Source: Siderastrea siderea
Lineage: Eukaryota > Cnidaria > Anthozoa > Scleractinia > Rhizangiidae
DNA length: 64,000 bases
Reading direction: 5' to 3'
NCBI GenBank assembly: GCA_964030785.1
Contig: CAXIQD010000377.1
Span: forward strand, 41,001 to 105,000
The notes under the pieces are model-generated. The model was not told the origin of the DNA, did no database searches, and saw only the letters and a program-made list of their open reading frames with translations. Below, one piece after another: positions 44,001-53,662 of this stretch (position 1 is its first letter; every line of letters starts with the position of its first letter). A program made the position numbers and the translations under genes.

Positions 44001-44993
44001 TGAACGAGTTAATTGTTTCTCAGGAAAAACCCCTTATGTACGCAGATTGGATTGCCGCCGGCCTCACTCAAGTTAAAGACATATGCTATGAAGCAGTCCC
44101 AGGTCTCTTGCCCGTAGCGGCTATACATGAGATGTTATCAGACAAGAACCCCCGCGCTCTATCGAGAACTGCACGAGAGCTAAAAGATCTTCTGTCCGTG
44201 ATCTCAGACAGTGGCTTCAGCTGGTTAATACCAACAATTTGCGACCACCACCTACTATACAACGCAGTTTTGTGATCAACAATCCGAGTCCAGGGAGCAC
44301 TCCCACTGATCTGCTTGCTTGTAAAACACGCACATTTTATCGCCATCTACATCAAGCTCACAAACCACCAGTACCGGCAGTAGACCGCTGGAAACAGTTA
44401 CTCCAACCAACACCGGTTTTTAATGCCAAACAGTGGCGGACTTTGTATTCACCGCTAGTTACCAACAAGCAGGGCGACCTAAACTGGAAAATTGCGCATC
44501 GAGTTCTACCTACGGCCCTTTCCTTGAACAGAATGACTGTGTATGATTCCCCTGATTGTTATCGTTGCGGAGAGACGGATACTATTGAGCATGCTCTACT
44601 CGAATGTCCCACTGTTGTTACATTCTGGAGGAAGATTGAACCGCTACTAAATAAGATTTCAAATAACAACCTACCTGTCCCTGATGGTCTCAAGCTTCTC
44701 GGCAAAATCCCATGCGAAAACGACCCATTTAGCAAACAGCATGTGGACCTTATCAATTGGACACTACCATCGCTAGATACGCCATCCACAAATCTGCAGT
44801 ATACCACAGAGTACATCAGACCACCATATCCCCTGAAGCCATTTTTGCTGCCGCTGTGAAATCCCATCTACACTTTCAGTTCAAGCTATACTCAGCATGC
44901 CAGACGCAGTTTTATTTTCCGTATGATTGGCGTCTAGGGGGGGCCCTCGCCAAAATAGAGAACGACAAGATAGTGTTTACGTTCGATTGTACG
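41096..44993 (+). pseudogene. LINE copy C ORF2 (endonuclease-RT), broken
   Basis: The start MFIYLSGFMMASFFLLFLSA leads to NGQGLRS and the endonuclease motifs QETHW, IIGGDFN and SDHDC. Breaks: frameshift near 41440, a loss of about 29 bp near 41780, frameshift near 42015, TGA at 43073, TAA at 43316, and further shifts near 43440, 44200 and 44770. Reverse transcriptase motifs NDKSPGIDGL, KAFDRVAH and SQFADDTTLL (about 43214) remain, as does the end finger CYRCGETDTIEHALLEC. Confidence 0.9.
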
Positions 44994-45151
44994 TAACAAG
45001 CTCCCACAAGGATATGAACTCATAGCAGTTTATTTTAGTTTCAAATGTAAAGATTCACTACAGTGTTAAATAGCTACATTGCAGGGGTAAAATCATGTTA
45101 CAGATCCTTTTTAATTGTAAATAAACAAGCTCCTTGTGAGCCTTTTTAGAG

Positions 45152-45252
45152 AAAAAAAACCGGTTCTCGTCCGATCACCGAAGTCAAGCCCTGTCGGGCG
45201 AGGTTAGTACTTAGCTGGGTGACCACTTGGGAACTCCTCGTGTTGTAGGCTT
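45152..45252 (+). pseudogene. 5S rRNA gene 3' part after LINE copy C
   Basis: A run, CCGGTTCTCGTCCGATCACC to GTTGTAGGCTT. Internal promoter and 3' end match the intact gene exactly by eye. The real 5' end is separated by the LINE. Confidence 0.93.
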
Positions 45253-45632
45253 CGTTTCATTTTGTTTTGCTCTTATTGATTTTGTTTTAGTTTCAATTTT
45301 GTTGTTTTATTCTAAGGGCAGATTGGTTTTCTAAGGGAATATTGGAGGGCAAAATTCAGCCAGGACAAGAAAAAGCAACTTCAAAGGAAGAAATCAAAAA
45401 CGTGCACCGTTAAGTTTGACACGAGCCATCAGCGAACGCAACCTTTGTTCTTTAGCGCGCGACAAGGTTGGAATTTCATTTGTGACATCAAATCAACCGC
45501 CTGTGACATCAAGTGACTCGAAGCGCAACAACGAGACGTTACTTGTGCGTTTTTAAGGCCATATTGCAGCAGCAGCATGCATTCTTTGTTTTTCTGTCAC
45601 TTGAAATGCCTCAACTTTTTCTCACGGCTTTC
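45253..45632 (+). repeat. 5S intergenic spacer before LINE copy D
   Basis: Plus-array spacer of 380 bp, same layout as the others. No gene. Confidence 0.88.
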
Positions 45633-45674
45633 GTCTACGACCACACCACAGGGAAAAAAACCGGTTCTCGTCCG
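45633..45674 (+). pseudogene. 5S rRNA gene 5' fragment (42 nt) before LINE copy D
   Basis: GTCTACGACCACACCACAGG to GTTCTCGTCCG: exactly the first 42 nt of the gene. It marks the insertion point most clearly, because neither side is eroded. Confidence 0.93.
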
Positions 45675-45706
45675 CCGTGATAATCGGTTTGAATCCTGTG
45701 TTAGTT

Positions 45707-45853
45707 GGGTTCCTTCTGTGAGTACCGGAGAACGAATGACGTAAAACAAAAGAAACAAAAGACAGAAAACAATTCAACTCCGAAATAGAAGCAAATTACA
45801 ATGTCTTACAAACAAAAGAAGGACAATGTGCTCCGGTACCTGAAGAAAGACCC
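45707..45853. mobile_element. 147-bp MITE in the LINE copy D leader
   Basis: Copy B lacks this segment. It starts GGGTTCCTTCTGTGAGTACC and ends with a near reverse complement (GGTACCTGAAGAAAGACCC). The 7-bp GTTAGTT lies on both sides (45700-45706, 45854-45860) and only once in copy B. The interior is A-rich and non-coding. A 7-bp duplication does not settle its superfamily. Confidence 0.93.
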
Positions 45854-45997
45854 GTTAGTTGAAGGTATTGGGAGCGACAATTAGTTTCTGTCGGTTGGCT
45901 AGCGCTTGAATCTGTAGTTTTGTGATTTATTTTGGTCGAAAACCTATTGGATCAGAAGTTCTGCGACAAGAGGGATCTCGCTTTCCGGGAAGCCGAT

Positions 45998-46957
45998 ATG
46001 GCTGGCCGGAAAGGTCGAAGTGTTACCTTGAAGATACCATATTTGCTGAGCCTGAGAGAGCTGAAGGCTGCGATTGAGGAAGAAATCGAATCTGGTATTG
46101 TTGTTTTTCAAGATCTCGGCAGCGGAGAGTTTCTGTTGGAGCTCGAAACCGGCGGCGATGAGGAATCTTTGATCGAAGAAGGATTTGATGTCGGCGAAGC
46201 TCATATCAACTGTCACCCACCGAACGCCCAAGACACAAATGTCAGCATCATCGGTCTACGTTCCTACATTGAGGACCAGGATGTCAAAGATGTTTTAAGT
46301 AAATACGGCGAAATCAAAGGCGAAGTGATTCGCCTCAAATATAAAGCCGATCACGAGTTAGCGGGGCTACAAAACGGCAATCGACTGGTCAAAGTATTGC
46401 TCGGTAAAAAGTCTCTCCCTTATTCTTTACAGATTGCAGGAGAATGGTGCATGATCATTCATAACAATCAGCAGCCGGTATGTAGTCAGTGTCATGAAAT
46501 GGGTCACACTCGGAAAAGATGTCCTGAAGTTGAATGTAGAATCTGTAAAGAGAGAGGGCATACGTCCTATGTGTGCCAACAAATAAATGCTCGAGTTGAA
46601 GAGGGTCAAGAGGAGGAAAATGAGAATATTGCAGAGCCAGAGTGTTCAATGCCAGCTGATGTGCCTGAAAATGTTATACCAGTGAATAATACGCCTGCCA
46701 GTGATGAGGAATCTAGTTGTGAAATTTCGGAGAATAAATCTGACCGTAAAGAACCTAAAGAGCATAAAGACGAGAACCCCGAAGAAATGGAAACGGATCA
46801 TAGAGTACAGGGATGTAAGCGTCAACACTCAGCAGACTCAGACTCAGATGTAAAAACGCCGAGTCGTCGGCAACGTATTAACCCAGTCCCGAACTTGAAC
46901 AATGCAAGACAGCGCGAAAAAAACGTTGGATCATCGACTAGTGAAAGTCTTTCATAA
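45998..46957 (+). CDS. LINE copy D ORF1 protein, intact
   Basis: 319 residues from ATG to TAA without a break. RRM-like region at about residues 80-137, then two complete CCHC zinc knuckles: CSQCHEMGHTRKRC (162-175) and CRICKERGHTSYVC (180-193). An acidic Glu/Asn/Pro linker and a basic SRRQR end follow. It is predicted to bind element RNA and help target-primed reverse transcription. The stop overlaps the ORF2 start as TAATG (46955-46959). This is the best-preserved ORF1 in the window; ORF2 of the same copy is dead. Confidence 0.9.
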   Translation: MAGRKGRSVTLKIPYLLSLRELKAAIEEEIESGIVVFQDLGSGEFLLELETGGDEESLIEEGFDVGEAHINCHPPNAQDTNVSIIGLRSYIEDQDVKDVLSKYGEIKGEVIRLKYKADHELAGLQNGNRLVKVLLGKKSLPYSLQIAGEWCMIIHNNQQPVCSQCHEMGHTRKRCPEVECRICKERGHTSYVCQQINARVEEGQEEENENIAEPECSMPADVPENVIPVNNTPASDEESSCEISENKSDRKEPKEHKDENPEEMETDHRVQGCKRQHSADSDSDVKTPSRRQRINPVPNLNNARQREKNVGSSTSESLS

Positions 46958-48748
46958 TGTTTACTTTTAGTTCAAAACGCATCATGGACGTTGTACGCTC
47001 ACTATTACTTTCATCAATCATATCAATGGTTATCCTGGCAAGTGTAAATGGTCAGGGACTCCGTTCCCTTGACCGACGGAAACCGCCTTTTTCTTTTTCA
47101 ACCGGAACAAGTTTGATATCATTTTTTTTGCAAGAAACGCACTGGACTGCTGACCTGGAAATGCAAATCAAACGCGAGTGGGATGATGTGGTGTATTTTA
47201 CTCATGGGACTAACCCGGCGCGTGGTGTTGCCATTTTAACTCATTCGCGCCTTGAGTACAAAGTCAGGCAAGTGCAACGCGATGATGAGGGGCGTATTTT
47301 GGGAATTTTCTTAGATATTGATGAACGCACGTTGAACCTTGTTAATGTTTATGCACCTTCAACGGATACTCAGCGGCGAACCTTCTTTGCTGATTTGGAT
47401 CAATTTCTCTCTTATGATCACGAAAACATAATTGGAGGGGACTTTAATTGTATTATGGATGCGCGAATAGATAAGCTCGGAGGAAACCCTAATGCGCGAC
47501 AAAGTGCAAGTGCTTTCTGGAATGCAATTTGTGCGTGATATGATTTAGTTGATATTTGGAGGGATCGTCACAAGGATGTACGCAATTTCACGTGGACTGG
47601 CCGAAACCCGGCGGATAATTCTTTTATTCGTACACGCATCGACCGTTTTCTTACTAGTTGAATAATTAATCAGTTTGTTACTGTTGCTGACATTAAGTCT
47701 TACGCGCACTCCGACCATGATTGTATCAGCTTAACTTTGGATTTTGACAAGGTTCAGCGTGGATCAGGCTATTGGCATTTTAACAATGAACTCCTTTCAG
47801 ACGTGCTTTTTCAAGCGGAAATTGAACAGTTTTGGGCCAGTTGGCAGCAAAAGTGTGACGGTTTGTCAGACCCCCTTAAATGGTGGGATAAAGCAAAGCA
47901 GAATTTTAAAAGCATAGCCATCAGGCGCGCAAAAATCAGAGGCAAACTTCAACGACACGAACGCCTTCTCCTAGAGAGTACAGTGGAACGACTGCAAGAG
48001 CGGGCTAAAAATGGCACGACCCAGGACATTGAAAAATACCTCCTTGCAAAGGAGAATCTGAAACAGTTAGATCTTAAGGAACTAGAGGCTACTAAAATCC
48101 GAGCAAAAGCACAGTTCATGGAAGAAGGCGAAAAAAGCACCCGTTACTTTTATTCACGTGAAAAGAGGCGATGAGCAGATCAAACGATACGCATTTTGAC
48201 CAAAGATAATCTAGACACTGTTACCGAGACACAAGATCTGCTTTCTGAAACTCACGCTTTTTATAAATCGCTCTATTCGGCGCAACCTTCCGACGAGGAT
48301 GCACAAGACCGTTTTCTTAGTGGCAATATTCCAAGGTTACCTGATGACGCGCGTGAATCCTGTGAAGGTAGAATAACTGAAGTGGAATTACGAAAAGCCT
48401 TGACTGCAATGGAAAATGACAAGTCACCTGGTATTGACGGTTTGACAACAAACTTTTATGAGCAGTTCTGGCCCTTGTTAGGTGATAAATTGACACGTGT
48501 CTATAATTACGCTTTACAAACAGGCTGTCTCGCGGTCACACAGCGGCGAGGTGTAATTTCCCTTTTATTTAAGAAAGGGGACCGAACGCAGCTCAAAAAT
48601 TAGAGACCGATCACGCTACTCACGACGGATTACAAAATACTAACGAAAGCACTTGCAAATAGACTCCAACAAGTATTGCCCCTCATCATACATACGGATC
48701 AGACTGCCTCGATTAAAGGGCGAACTATCAATGACAATGCGCGTCTCT
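46957..48748 (+). pseudogene. LINE copy D ORF2, endonuclease and RT start, broken
   Basis: Begins at the ATG overlapping the ORF1 stop (MFTFSSKRIMDVVRS). Two compensating shifts alter about 15 residues before QETHWTADLEMQ. IIGGDFN is present. Stops come at 47536-47538, near 47657, at 48172-48174 and at 48601-48603, mostly single-base changes relative to copy B (for example TGA for CGA). NDKSPGIDGL lies near 48417. The frame is cut by the gypsy element. Confidence 0.9.
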
Positions 48749-48940
48749 TATTGCGGTTCTCGATCAAGAACAGGAGACGCAGGTTTTTATATAAACACAC
48801 ACGTTTAATAGCGAGGCATACGAAGAAGTGAAAAGTACACGATGAATAATCAGTTTATATCTGCCATACATGCAGTGGCCTGGGCACTACTAATGGAACA
48901 AACCGCAGGCCGGAACCGGAAACCAGGCGATATCACGACA
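48749..48940 (-). repeat. 3' LTR of the gypsy element (192 bp)
   Basis: On the element strand it starts TGTCGTGATATCGCC. A polypurine tract, AAAAGGGGGGA, lies immediately before it (48941-48951 on the plus strand as TCCCCCCTTTT), as expected for plus-strand priming. Confidence 0.95.
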
Positions 48941-49027
48941 TCCCCCCTTTTCTAAGGTAAACAACAACAATGACAACAACAACAAAAAACTATTACTAAT
49001 CTAGTATAAGATACGCAAATTGCATGC

Positions 49028-50077
49028 TTATAAGTTCAGTTTCTCTGGAGCTTTAACCCTCCTGCTGGATCTGCGAAGCAGCGGGGCAGGAGTAGGGTCT
49101 GCAGTCGAGCTAGGAGACACAGATTCTGGCTCAGCAGAAGAATAGGCAGCTCTTTCAGGGGAAACAGAGTCACTGCTTGATCCACATTCTTTATGATCAG
49201 CTGCTTGTAATGTAGAGTCAGCAACAGGAATATCCTCAGGAACCTCACCATGAGAGAACTGAAAAGGCTCTCCAGTCCTGCGGAGATGGCGACGGTTTCT
49301 TCGAAGTACTTCACCTTTCTCAGTGGCTACCAGGTGAGAGCGCGGGGAATCTGCAACATGTTGGACAATACCTGGCTCCCATATATTGCTGGATGGATTA
49401 AGAATGCGAACACGGTCTTCTGGGAAGAGTGGACGGAGTGGCTGCTTGGCTGTTTTATCGTATTGCTCTTTCTGCTTGTCCTGTCTGACTTGTAGCTTAG
49501 CATTGGTGTCTCCATTCGCAGAGAATGAGGGCTTTGAGACAGCTGGCAGATTTGTTTGATACACTCGGCCATTCAGGAGTTCTACAGGTGATGGTAGATC
49601 ATGACTGAGTGGGGTGCTACGGAGACAGAACATTGCCATATGAGGATCTTGGCCAGACTCCTTACATTTTTGTAGAAGATCTTTCACAGTCTGCACCGTC
49701 CTCTCAATTAGACCATTAGACTGAGGGTAGAGCGGGCTTGATGTGACATGCGTGAACCCATAACCACGGCTGAACTCATGGAAGGCAGCAGATGCGTACT
49801 GGGGACCGTTGTCTGTAACAAGTTTGCTAGGGATCCCATGTTCTTCAAAGATAGACTTAAGGTGTGCAATGACTGTTGGTGACTGGGTGTTAGCAAGCTT
49901 CTTGACCACAGGAAACTTACTGTAATAGTCAGTTACTAACAAGTAGTAAGTATTGTTCCAGAAGAAAAGATCAGAGCATAAAGTATGCCAAGCCTTCTGG
50001 GGCACATCATGAGGCAGCAGGGGTTCCTTAGCGTTTAACTTCTGGTGACGCTGACATGGGGGGCAACTCTTAACCAT
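49028..50077 (-). CDS. Gypsy integrase, catalytic core and C-terminal part
   Basis: 349 residues open from the frameshift to the stop. The start CPPCQRHQ is the second half of the HHCC zinc finger. Catalytic triad: D36 (LCSDLFFW), D89 (VTDNGPQY) and E125 (SNGLIERT), giving the canonical D-x35-E spacing. A GPY/F-like C-terminal module (DRVRILNPSSNIWEPGIV) and a basic, Ser/Pro-rich tail follow. It would insert the cDNA copy. It belongs to the same polyprotein as the next reading frame and is separated from it by a one-base shift near 50085. Confidence 0.92.
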   Translation of the reverse strand: MVKSCPPCQRHQKLNAKEPLLPHDVPQKAWHTLCSDLFFWNNTYYLLVTDYYSKFPVVKKLANTQSPTVIAHLKSIFEEHGIPSKLVTDNGPQYASAAFHEFSRGYGFTHVTSSPLYPQSNGLIERTVQTVKDLLQKCKESGQDPHMAMFCLRSTPLSHDLPSPVELLNGRVYQTNLPAVSKPSFSANGDTNAKLQVRQDKQKEQYDKTAKQPLRPLFPEDRVRILNPSSNIWEPGIVQHVADSPRSHLVATEKGEVLRRNRRHLRRTGEPFQFSHGEVPEDIPVADSTLQAADHKECGSSSDSVSPERAAYSSAEPESVSPSSTADPTPAPLLRRSSRRVKAPEKLNL

Positions 50078-51440
50078 TTCATCAATGTCCTTTTGATGTT
50101 TGCCCAGAACACTGACCCCTTAGCTCTGAGCTTGCATTTCTCAGCTCCCTGATGGGCATAATGTAGTTGCTGGAGGACATCAGGCTGTAGCGACTTAGGG
50201 ATGATGATGCGTGTGCCTTTAAGAATTAAACCATCCGCTACAGTCAGCTCATCACGATAATTCCAGTAAGCATGAAGATGGGCAGGACAATCAGATCTCT
50301 TCTCAGGCCATCCACCCATGATGACTTCACGCAAAGCTGACAGGATTGGATCCTCGGCGGTTTTTTCCTGTATCTGACCCACCCTTGTTGGGCTTGCATT
50401 GAGATTTTGATAGATCTCGTGCACAGACACATCTAGTCCTTGGACAGCTTCATCGTGACAGGAACTGATCCTTGAAAGGGCGTCAGCGATGGGTATGTCC
50501 TTTCCAGGAACATACTTGATTTGTGCATCATACCTCTGTATGCGCAACATCATTCTAGCGATGCGGGGAGGTGCGCTTGCCAGGTACTTTTTGAAGATAG
50601 CTTCAAGAGGTTTGTGGTCCGATTCTACCACAACAGGCCTGCCATAAGCATAATAATGGAATTTTTCTAGGCCAAACAGAACAGCTAGCATCTCCCTCTC
50701 GATGTTGGAGTAACGACTCTCTGTTTCGGACAGCAACTTGCTTGCAAACTCCACTGGACCATTATCTTGTAGGAGAACTGCGCCTAAACCCCTCTGTGAG
50801 GCATCCACCTGAATAGTTACAGGCTGGGCACTGTTAAAGTATCGCAGTGCTTTAGGAGCTGTGATTAGTTGTTTGATCCGGTCTACAGCAGACTGGTGTT
50901 CTGGACTCCAAATGAATTCACTCGTCTTCTTGGTTAGTCCCCAAAGGTCAGCTGCTGCGGTTGCCAGGTTGGGAATAAAGCGGCTCAGGAACTGCACCAT
51001 TCCACGAAACGTCTGCAGATCTGTAAGGCTGGATGATGGGTCCATGGACAGTATGGAGTCAATCTTCCGTGGGTCAGGCTGAAGACCTTCAGTACCAACA
51101 ATATGACCAAAGAAGGGAATACGAGTGTACCTGAATTTGCACTTATCCAAGTTGAAGCGTAGAGCGGTCTCCCGGGCATGTTGGAGAACAGCACGAAGGT
51201 TTTCATCATGGTCGCTAAAGTCACTGTTGTAGCCATATACAACAATGTCATCTGCGATTCCAGTTACACCTGGTAAATCGCCGAAAGTTTCATCAACCTT
51301 CCTTTGGAAAACATCTTGTGCACAAATTAAGCCGAAGGGTAATCGCAGAAATCTATACCTTCCAAATGGCGAGTTGAATGTGGTATAGAGCGAGCTTTCC
51401 TGGTCTAGCTTAATGTTCCAATAACCACTGCGTGCATCTA
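50035..51440 (-). CDS. Gypsy reverse transcriptase (palm), RNase H and integrase zinc finger
   Basis: The open frame reaches back to about 51440, although its first conventional start is near 51150. Reverse transcriptase: SPFGRYRFLRLPFGL and the active site GIADDIVVYGYN (about 51250). Then GHIVGTEGLQPDP and FRGMVQFLSRFIPN (thumb). RNase H: TIQVDASQRGLGAVL, SNIEREMLAVLFGL and VESDHKPLEAIF. It ends with HYAHQGAEKCKLRAK, the first half of the integrase finger, and then runs out of frame. Both its borders are frameshifts, so the polyprotein is broken. Confidence 0.92.
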
Positions 51441-53168
51441 GGATTGAGAAACATTAAGCTTCGGGAGAACATCTTCAAGCGTAGGTGTGAAGTAGTGTGG
51501 CCTCTTGATGGCTTGGTTGAGGTCCTTAGGATCTAGGCAAAGACGCAATGCACCAGTGCTCTTGGTGACACAAACATGGGAATTAACCCAATCAGTTGGT
51601 TCGTTAACTTTCGCTAAGATTCCCTGTTCGACTAGCGACTCCAACTCTTTTTTCAAGGGATCCTTGAGGGCTTCTGGAACTCTGCGTGGAGGATGCACAA
51701 CCGGGGGTACAGTAGGATCAACTGTGATATGGAATTCACCTTGAAAACATCCAATGCCTTGAAAACAATCACCATAGTTCCTGAGCAGTTCATCCTTGGC
51801 GACTGGGTCTGGATCACAAATAGGTTTGGGCGTAGCGCTTGGCTTCGAGGCTTTCTGAGTTGTAATGCCAAAGTTCAGGATAACTAGGTTCAGATCCGTA
51901 CAAGTCGGGAGGCCTAAGATGGTTGGACCATCCACCTCCACAACATGAAAAGGGTATGGCTTACAGGAGCCTTGATAAGCCAGCTTGAGTACACAGGTGC
52001 CACAGTGATCAACAGGGTGTCCACCGAACGCAGATATAATTGTGCTGGATGATGATAAATTAGTAGGAATACCATTATCATTACATGGTGAGTCTGGGAA
52101 AAGCGACTTGTAGGTACTTAATGAAATAACGTTCCCCTCAGCACCGGTGTCAACTTTGCACAAGAGCGGTTTCATGCACTGATCAGACTCCACTTCCACC
52201 TCTAGGAAAGCTTGGGTGTCATCTTTTGTGACCTGGTTGATTGATAAGGTATGAAAATACAGCTGGTCTGGAAGTGATGCTTCAGGGCTGTCTTCAATTT
52301 CATCGTGGGCTTCAAGGCTATGAAGATGCTTCTCTGCGCTCGGTTTTCCTTTAGGTGCCTTGCAATGCCTTTGACGACCACCACTTGTCTTTTGTTGCTT
52401 TTTGTTAAACTTCGATGCACGACAGACTTTTCTCCAATGATTCTCTCTACCACATGCACCACAAATTGATCCATAAGCTGGGCATAAATATCGCTGAGAA
52501 ATGTCGTGCTCCGTTCCACAACATCCACACAAACGAATGATGGGGCCGCGGGGCTTGCTGGGAGAATTTCCTGCTTTTGAAGAAGCCCGACCATGCTTTA
52601 GTGCATCAACACAAGTAGAAACATCGCTCCAAATTCCTTTAACTTGTTTGCTTTTAACTTCTTCGGTTCTGGCAATGTCCAGTGCGGTATCAAGGGTAAG
52701 AGTAGCGTCCTTTTCGAGGAGCTTGGTTTGCGTACGCTTGGAATTGGATCCGAAGATAAGGGCATCGATAATATGCTCATCTGGATTCGTAAAATGACAT
52801 TCTTCCACGAGAATTCGAATTTTCTTAACAAATGAATCGACTGACTCATCGGGTTCTTGTCTCAAGGTTCTGAGCTTGTACCTTGCGAGCCGAAAGGTGC
52901 TCTTAGGAGAAAGGTAATTCTCGAAGCGCCTCCAGTAGGTACTAAGTTTCTTCTTGTCAGTGCCGCTTAAATTCCACGTGGAAACTAATTCAATGCCATC
53001 GTCGCCCGACCAGATAAGCAGATAGCTTATTTGCTCTTCCTCCGATTTTTCTTTCAGCGGACCGGAGAAGTAAAGTTCACATCGAGCTTTAAACTTCTTG
53101 AATGCTTGTGGAGCATCTGGCGAGTGCCAATCCATGGTTGGAATCGGTAAGCCAGCGAGTTCCGCCAT
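51438..53168 (-). CDS. Gypsy Gag-protease-RT N-terminal polyprotein, truncated by frameshift
   Basis: 576 residues from ATG. Gag covers about residues 1-220 (WRRFENYLSPKSTFRLARYK). A Cys-rich pair follows, the second a true CCHC knuckle, CGACGRENHWRKVC (236-249). The aspartic protease is centred on VDTGAEGNVIS (DTG at 340-342). The reverse transcriptase begins after WVNSHVCVTKSTG with LRLCLDPKDLNQAIKRPHYF (541-560). The frame stops at LNVSQS where the next frame starts with ILDARSGYW, so a small frameshift or loss sits at about 51440. Gag and Pol are in one frame. Confidence 0.92.
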   Translation of the reverse strand: MAELAGLPIPTMDWHSPDAPQAFKKFKARCELYFSGPLKEKSEEEQISYLLIWSGDDGIELVSTWNLSGTDKKKLSTYWRRFENYLSPKSTFRLARYKLRTLRQEPDESVDSFVKKIRILVEECHFTNPDEHIIDALIFGSNSKRTQTKLLEKDATLTLDTALDIARTEEVKSKQVKGIWSDVSTCVDALKHGRASSKAGNSPSKPRGPIIRLCGCCGTEHDISQRYLCPAYGSICGACGRENHWRKVCRASKFNKKQQKTSGGRQRHCKAPKGKPSAEKHLHSLEAHDEIEDSPEASLPDQLYFHTLSINQVTKDDTQAFLEVEVESDQCMKPLLCKVDTGAEGNVISLSTYKSLFPDSPCNDNGIPTNLSSSSTIISAFGGHPVDHCGTCVLKLAYQGSCKPYPFHVVEVDGPTILGLPTCTDLNLVILNFGITTQKASKPSATPKPICDPDPVAKDELLRNYGDCFQGIGCFQGEFHITVDPTVPPVVHPPRRVPEALKDPLKKELESLVEQGILAKVNEPTDWVNSHVCVTKSTGALRLCLDPKDLNQAIKRPHYFTPTLEDVLPKLNVSQS

Positions 53169-53456
53169 CTTGGTTTCGATGAGCGTGCAAAATACTTTTT
53201 ACCGACCTGGTTCGCTGGGAATACGGCGGAGATGAAACATCCGATTCAGTAGCACTGTTCCAACTAATTAGACCTATAAAACATATTTAAATTGCTAATT
53301 ACCTACCTATATATCTATTTTATATAATATTAGTATTTTATATTTTATATTTGTATTTGCTAGTGTCCCCAATTAGCTATCCATAGCTAAAGACCCTGAC
53401 ACTTCAATAAAGTTTAGGTATGTATGTATGTATGTATGTATGTATGTATGTATGTA

Positions 53457-53470
53457 CACTCCTGACACCA
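53457..53470 (-). promoter_or_regulatory. Gypsy primer-binding site
   Basis: On the element strand TGGTGTCAGGAGTG directly follows the 5' LTR. It starts with TGG, the complement of a tRNA CCA end. The matching tRNA is not identified. A (CATA) microsatellite of about 10 units (53415-53456) lies just inside. Confidence 0.75.
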
Positions 53471-53662
53471 TATTGTGGTTCTCGATCAAGAACAGGAGAC
53501 GCAGGTTTTCATATAAACACACACGTTTAATAGCGAGGCAAACGAAGAAGTGAAAAGTACACGATGAATAATCAATTTATATCTGCCATACATGCAGTGG
53601 CCTGGGCACTACTAATGGAACAAACCGCAGGCCGGAACCAGAAACTAAGCGATATCACGACA
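53471..53662 (-). repeat. 5' LTR of the gypsy element (192 bp)
   Basis: On the element strand TGTCGTGATATCGC to ACCACAATA. It should carry the Pol II promoter; TATATAAA-like sequence is visible near 53508-53515. It matches the other LTR except for about seven bases. Confidence 0.95.

Larger units (their letters stand above)
39998..45151 (+). mobile_element. 5S-targeted Tx1-like LINE, copy C (second subfamily)
   Basis: About 5.15 kb with ORF1, ORF2 and 3' UTR. The 5' UTR (from TGCGTGTATCGACTTTAAAT) and 3' UTR differ from copies A, B and D but match copy E. The 3' end GCTCCTTGTGAGCCTTTTTAGA keeps the hairpin and T run of the other subfamily and is followed by the same A run and 5S sequence. 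Confidence 0.93.
45675..48748 (+). mobile_element. 5S-targeted Tx1-like LINE, copy D, 5' part
   Basis: Full 5' end (CCGTGATAATCGGTTTGAAT), a MITE at 45707-45853, ORF1, and ORF2 into the reverse transcriptase. It is cut by the gypsy element at TCTCT (48744-48748) and resumes at 53668. It serves as the empty-site reference for the transposon in copy B. Confidence 0.94.
48749..53662 (-). mobile_element. Ty3/gypsy LTR retrotransposon, nested in LINE copy D
   Basis: 4914 bp between TCTCT duplications (48744-48748, 53663-53667). Order on the minus strand: LTR, primer site, gag, protease, reverse transcriptase, RNase H, integrase, polypurine tract, LTR. Integrase after RNase H defines Ty3/gypsy. 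LTRs differ at about 7 of 192 positions, so the insertion is not very recent. Confidence 0.96.

Noticed and set aside
49250..49495. Plus-strand frames across the gypsy element
   Set aside because: Shadows of the minus-strand integrase and Gag-Pol frames, which carry all recognised motifs.
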